Below, piece by piece: positions 6,016 to 7,873 of a DNA stretch of 7,873 nt. The DNA comes from Flavobacterium sp. (lineage in GTDB: Bacteria > Bacteroidota > Bacteroidia > Flavobacteriales > Flavobacteriaceae): the NCBI GenBank assembly GCA_030153045.1, contig JASLID010000053.1, forward strand, positions 1 through 7,873, written 5' to 3'. Numbering within the stretch: the stretch's first letter is position 1; the number at the start of each line of letters is the position of its first letter. The notes beneath the pieces are model-generated. The model was given only the letters and a program-made list of their open reading frames with translations, was not told where the DNA came from and searched no databases. The translations under genes were made by a program, and so were the position numbers.

Positions 6016-6316
6016 AATCATACAATCCGAACTGCTGAAATTCATTAGAAACAAAGTAGATAATATCGCCCATTGCAAGGATTATGAAAAGTATTGCAAT
6101 GATATTATTGTAATCGACACGCTTCAAAGTATGTTTTTCATTTTCAGGACGAAGATTGAAAGCAAAAAACTGGAATCAAACATTACCCTTTCGCCCACAC
6201 AGGCGGTCATACTTCTTTTCTGCTGTCAATGGGAAAGAGAAGAAAGAACCCAACAGCAAAGAATTGCAATGCAGATGGTTTCTGATGTATTGCACGAGAA
6301 ACTTGTCAATATTTAG
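5975..6316 (+). CDS. Hypothetical helical protein
   Basis: A 113-residue protein, not recognised, mostly helical by composition: a basic N-terminus (MKIALKKIKI), then amphipathic helices, with a Cys-Cys pair in LLFCCQW near residue 85. No clear domain. The ATG lies inside the preceding gene (41-base overlap), and the stop is four bases before the next ATG. That spacing suggests translational coupling along the unit. It carries ATTGCAAT at 6093 and 6263 plus the near-copy at 6072. Confidence 0.7.
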   Translation: MKIALKKIKIADIEIIQSELLKFIRNKVDNIAHCKDYEKYCNDIIVIDTLQSMFFIFRTKIESKKLESNITLSPTQAVILLFCCQWEREERTQQQRIAMQMVSDVLHEKLVNI

Positions 6317-6320
6317 AGAA

Positions 6321-6506
6321 ATGGGAGTATTAAAAATAAGCCAGTACGGAAAGCCAATACAGGAGTTTGAAATTGCCAGTATTAAACTCGCGAAAAGATA
6401 TGTTGATGCTTCCAATTCTTTGCCCTCACAAACTTTTGTGTATTCCACTTTCAATAAAGGCGGAATTGAAAACACGATTAACATTCAAAGAAAAGTAAGC
6501 ATCTGA
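6321..6506 (+). CDS. Small hypothetical protein, 61 residues
   Basis: Best read from the ATG at 6321, four bases after the preceding stop. The longer reading in this frame back to 6156 would overlap the previous gene by 161 bases and has an unlikely N-terminus. The protein begins MGVLKISQYGKPIQEFEIAS and looks like a small alpha/beta fold with a basic C-terminal end (NIQRKVSI). No family recognised. Its fit between two neighbours supports it as a real gene. Confidence 0.6.
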   Translation: MGVLKISQYGKPIQEFEIASIKLAKRYVDASNSLPSQTFVYSTFNKGGIENTINIQRKVSI

Positions 6507-6546
6507 AAATGATTTGTGTTCCAAATAACTTTTAAAAACTATATAA

Positions 6547-6768
6547 ATGAAACTAAAAAACCGCCTTAAAATACTGATATATAACGCTTATGTAGTATTG
6601 CTGTGCATTGCAATTGTGGTAAGCTTCCCATTGCAATTGGTTCTTTTGCTGATAAAAGGCAAAAACAGGATATTGAGATACCTCGAAGATAAGATTTTCA
6701 GAACGCTGTTTTCTGTCAATGATTTGAGAAAGAATATTAACCCAGTTAAGAAGCCTTGCAATGAGTAA
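6547..6768 (+). CDS. Small single-span membrane protein
   Basis: A 73-residue protein with one hydrophobic stretch at about residues 14-36 (AYVVLLCIAIVVSFPLQLVL and on), preceded by a basic N-terminus (MKLKNRLK) and followed by a basic segment (KGKNRILR). The flanks are basic on both sides, so topology is unclear; an inner-membrane anchor with the C-terminal half in the cytoplasm is one reading. Small membrane proteins of this kind occur in phages and conjugative elements, but this one shows no family mark. Two ATTGCAAT copies (6607, 6630) lie within the membrane-segment codons. It overlaps the next gene by 8 bases. Confidence 0.7.
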   Translation: MKLKNRLKILIYNAYVVLLCIAIVVSFPLQLVLLLIKGKNRILRYLEDKIFRTLFSVNDLRKNINPVKKPCNE

Positions 6769-7012
6769 TAGAGATAAAAAGCCGATGCCCAATGCCGTAA
6801 CCAAATCGGAACTGGTCAGTATGTACCTGAAAAACAAAATGAGTGAAGCCACCATAAAAAAAGCCGTGAATACCATAATCGAAGCTAAAATAAAAGAAGT
6901 ACAGAAATGTGAATATTCAATAGGGATGCACACCGTACCACCTGATATTTTAGAAGAATTTGTAGCAATTTATGGTTTGCCCGTAGGCTATTATTTAGAA
7001 GATGATGATTGA
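6761..7012 (+). CDS. Small hypothetical protein with acidic tail
   Basis: An 83-residue protein, not recognised. The ATG at 6761 lies inside the previous gene (8-base overlap with the TAA at 6766-6768), typical of translational coupling. The N-terminus is basic (MSNRDKKPM), the middle (16-50) is strongly helical with TKSELVSMYLKNKMSEATIKK, and the end is acidic (YYLEDDD). No membrane segment. It is the last gene before the GC-rich terminator, so it closes the unit that begins at 3582. Confidence 0.7.
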   Translation: MSNRDKKPMPNAVTKSELVSMYLKNKMSEATIKKAVNTIIEAKIKEVQKCEYSIGMHTVPPDILEEFVAIYGLPVGYYLEDDD

Positions 7013-7014
7013 TT

Positions 7015-7049
7015 ACAATTGCAATTGTCCAGAAAAATAATTGCAATTA
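7015..7049. repeat. Two extended ATTGCAAT palindromes before the terminator
   Basis: ACAATTGCAATTGT (7015-7028) is a perfect 14-bp palindrome and TAATTGCAATTA (7038-7049) a perfect 12-bp one. Their cores start 22 bp apart, about two helical turns. They lie in the short gap between the last stop of the unit (7012) and its terminator, where no protein constrains the sequence. This makes them the best-preserved forms of the family. Confidence 0.75.
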
Positions 7050-7074
7050 AATTGAATCAGTCGAAATCACCGCT

Positions 7075-7107
7075 AACCCCCGTCAATCAGCCTGACGGGG
7101 GTTTTTT
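7075..7107 (+). terminator. GC-rich Rho-independent terminator of the 3582-7012 unit
   Basis: AACCCCCGTCA (7075-7085) pairs perfectly over 11 bp with TGACGGGGGTT (7093-7103) around the loop ATCAGCC, followed by T to 7107. It is the strongest terminator in the window and isolates the long unit from the transglutaminase-like gene. Confidence 0.92.
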
Positions 7108-7146
7108 ATTTCAAACATTTGTATCAGAAAGTTAGAGAATCAGCAA

Positions 7147-7842
7147 ATGACGAAAGATGAAATCAACTTAATTCTAAAGCGTAGGATAAAAAACGGTGAC
7201 GAGTTCAACCATTTAATTGAGAAGCCCAAAAACCAAAAGGTAAAACTGGAAAAAGGCGATACAGTTTATTCGGTTGCCATGATGAAAGTATGGGTTGAAA
7301 ATTTTTACAAGCAGGTTGCCAAGCTGTCACAGGTTTTAAAAGGTCAGACCATAAAAGAGACGTGCGAGAAGATCCATTACTTTTTATACTATGACATACA
7401 GTATCAGGCTGACGGGGTTACGCAGAATTTAAGAAGTCCTGCAAACAGTTGGTTTAACAGACGAGAAGGGATTGACTGTAAAAGCTATTCGATTTTTGCG
7501 AGTTCGGTTTTAATGAATTTGGGGATTAAGCATTACATCAGGCAAATCAAACAGCCCAAGTTTAATCCAAGACAATTTACCCATGTGTACGTTGTGGTTC
7601 CCAATGACCAAGAAAACGGAAAATTAGACCAAGGACATTCAATTATTGATGGAACAATACAGAGTAACATAGAACCAAATTACACCGATAAAAAAGATGT
7701 TTTTATGAATCAGAAATTGCCACATATCGGGCTTAACTGTCCCTCTCCGAGAAAGGGTTTAAAAGGCACAGCAAGCAGAAAAAAGAAAACTACTCCTGCC
7801 AAAAAAAGCAGTAGTGCCAGTAGAAACAGATTCCCTTTTTAA
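7147..7842 (+). CDS. Transglutaminase-like cysteine protein with basic tail
   Basis: A 231-residue protein of the transglutaminase-like fold. The triad is visible: Cys111 in GIDCKSYS, His146 in FTHVYVV and Asp168 in SIIDGT, with family-like spacing and the usual WFNRREG lead-in to the Cys. Such proteins cleave or cross-link peptides (transglutaminase, peptidase or deamidase); substrate cannot be told. Residues 1-70 are a helical lead region (KRRIKNGDEF, VENFYKQVAKL). The tail 201-231 is rich in Lys, Arg and Ser (SRKKKTTPAKKSSS), which could bind DNA or a negatively charged surface. There is no signal peptide, so it acts in the cytoplasm or is delivered by another route, such as a virion. The ATG at 7147 is first in frame. 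It is separated from the previous unit by a terminator, so it has its own promoter, not identified. Confidence 0.88.
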   Translation: MTKDEINLILKRRIKNGDEFNHLIEKPKNQKVKLEKGDTVYSVAMMKVWVENFYKQVAKLSQVLKGQTIKETCEKIHYFLYYDIQYQADGVTQNLRSPANSWFNRREGIDCKSYSIFASSVLMNLGIKHYIRQIKQPKFNPRQFTHVYVVVPNDQENGKLDQGHSIIDGTIQSNIEPNYTDKKDVFMNQKLPHIGLNCPSPRKGLKGTASRKKKTTPAKKSSSASRNRFPF

Positions 7843-7853
7843 AAAATGCAAGT

Positions 7854-7873
7854 ATGATAATATTAGAAGAACA
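7854..7873 (+). CDS. Possible start of a further gene, cut by the window end
   Basis: An ATG at 7854 begins an open frame (MIILEE) that runs off the window, 11 bases after the stop of the transglutaminase-like gene. The close spacing suggests a cotranscribed neighbour, but only six codons are visible. An ATG at 7846 is rejected because it meets TGA after three codons. Confidence 0.35.

Larger units (their letters stand above)
2914..7047. repeat. Dispersed ATTGCAAT palindrome family (13 copies)
   Basis: Exact copies start at 2914, 2925, 3864, 3875, 4075, 4095, 5686, 6093, 6263, 6607, 6630, 7018 and 7040. One-mismatch copies start at 2842, 6072 and 6755. The octamer is its own reverse complement. 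By hand estimate at about 35% GC, fewer than one copy would be expected in the whole window. Pairs are spaced 11, 11, 20, 23 and 22 bp, and the near-copy at 6072 lies 21 bp before 6093. In genes it reads as LQ, CN or IA depending on frame, so the protein sequence does not explain it. None lies in the integrase or the transglutaminase-like gene. Confidence 0.85.

Noticed and set aside
6156..6320. Long upstream extension of the 61-residue gene
   Set aside because: It would overlap the preceding gene by 161 bases, and the ATG at 6321 fits the operon spacing.

Overview
The window looks like one end of an integrated mobile element in a low-GC member of the Bacteroidota, most likely Flavobacteriales. 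The grounds are AT-rich sequence, no purine-rich Shine-Dalgarno sites at convincing starts, a TTTG-N20-TAnnTTTG promoter in front of the integrase, and an integrase with the domain order usual for Bacteroidota tyrosine recombinases. I cannot name the species.

Layout. Positions 1-510 hold a small HEAT-like gene on the minus strand, flanked by a 14-bp direct repeat; this may be host or gene-cassette-like DNA outside the element. Positions 540-734 are non-coding and dense in short repeats and dyads: three TGTTGTAC boxes, two inverted repeats and a promoter. This is where an attachment or operator region would be expected. The integrase (735-1964) follows, with its own terminator at 2066-2094. 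An unrecognised 300-residue protein (2264-3166) comes next, ending in a strong terminator at 3171-3206. Positions 3207-3581 are non-coding and carry repeated AAAAGRYYTTTT-type boxes and hairpins.

From 3582 to 7012 lies what looks like one transcription unit. It has a small helix-turn-helix DNA-binding protein (excisionase/regulator type), a large 588-residue protein with a winged-helix-like segment that I tentatively read as a replication-initiator-like or DNA-binding protein, and five small genes (one a single-span membrane protein), several overlapping or only a few bases apart. It ends in a GC-rich terminator at 7075-7107. A separate gene (7147-7842) encodes a transglutaminase-like cysteine protein with an intact Cys-His-Asp triad and a basic tail. 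Another gene may begin at 7854 and run off the window.

The most striking signal is an 8-bp palindrome, ATTGCAAT. It occurs 13 times, all between 2914 and 7047, and none occurs in the integrase or the transglutaminase gene. Most copies come in pairs 11 or 20-23 bp apart, that is one or two helical turns. They fall in all three reading frames and in intergenic DNA, so the constraint is on DNA rather than protein. I read this as a set of binding sites for an element-encoded or host dimeric protein; I know of no description of it.

How the genes may work together (inference): the integrase moves the element, the small HTH protein controls excision or the large operon, and the 588-residue protein acts on DNA in replication or maintenance. 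The transglutaminase-like protein may start a downstream module, either virion-related or cell-wall/protein-modifying. No capsid, terminase, relaxase or conjugation gene is visible here, so whether this is a prophage, a mobilizable island or a satellite is undecided.
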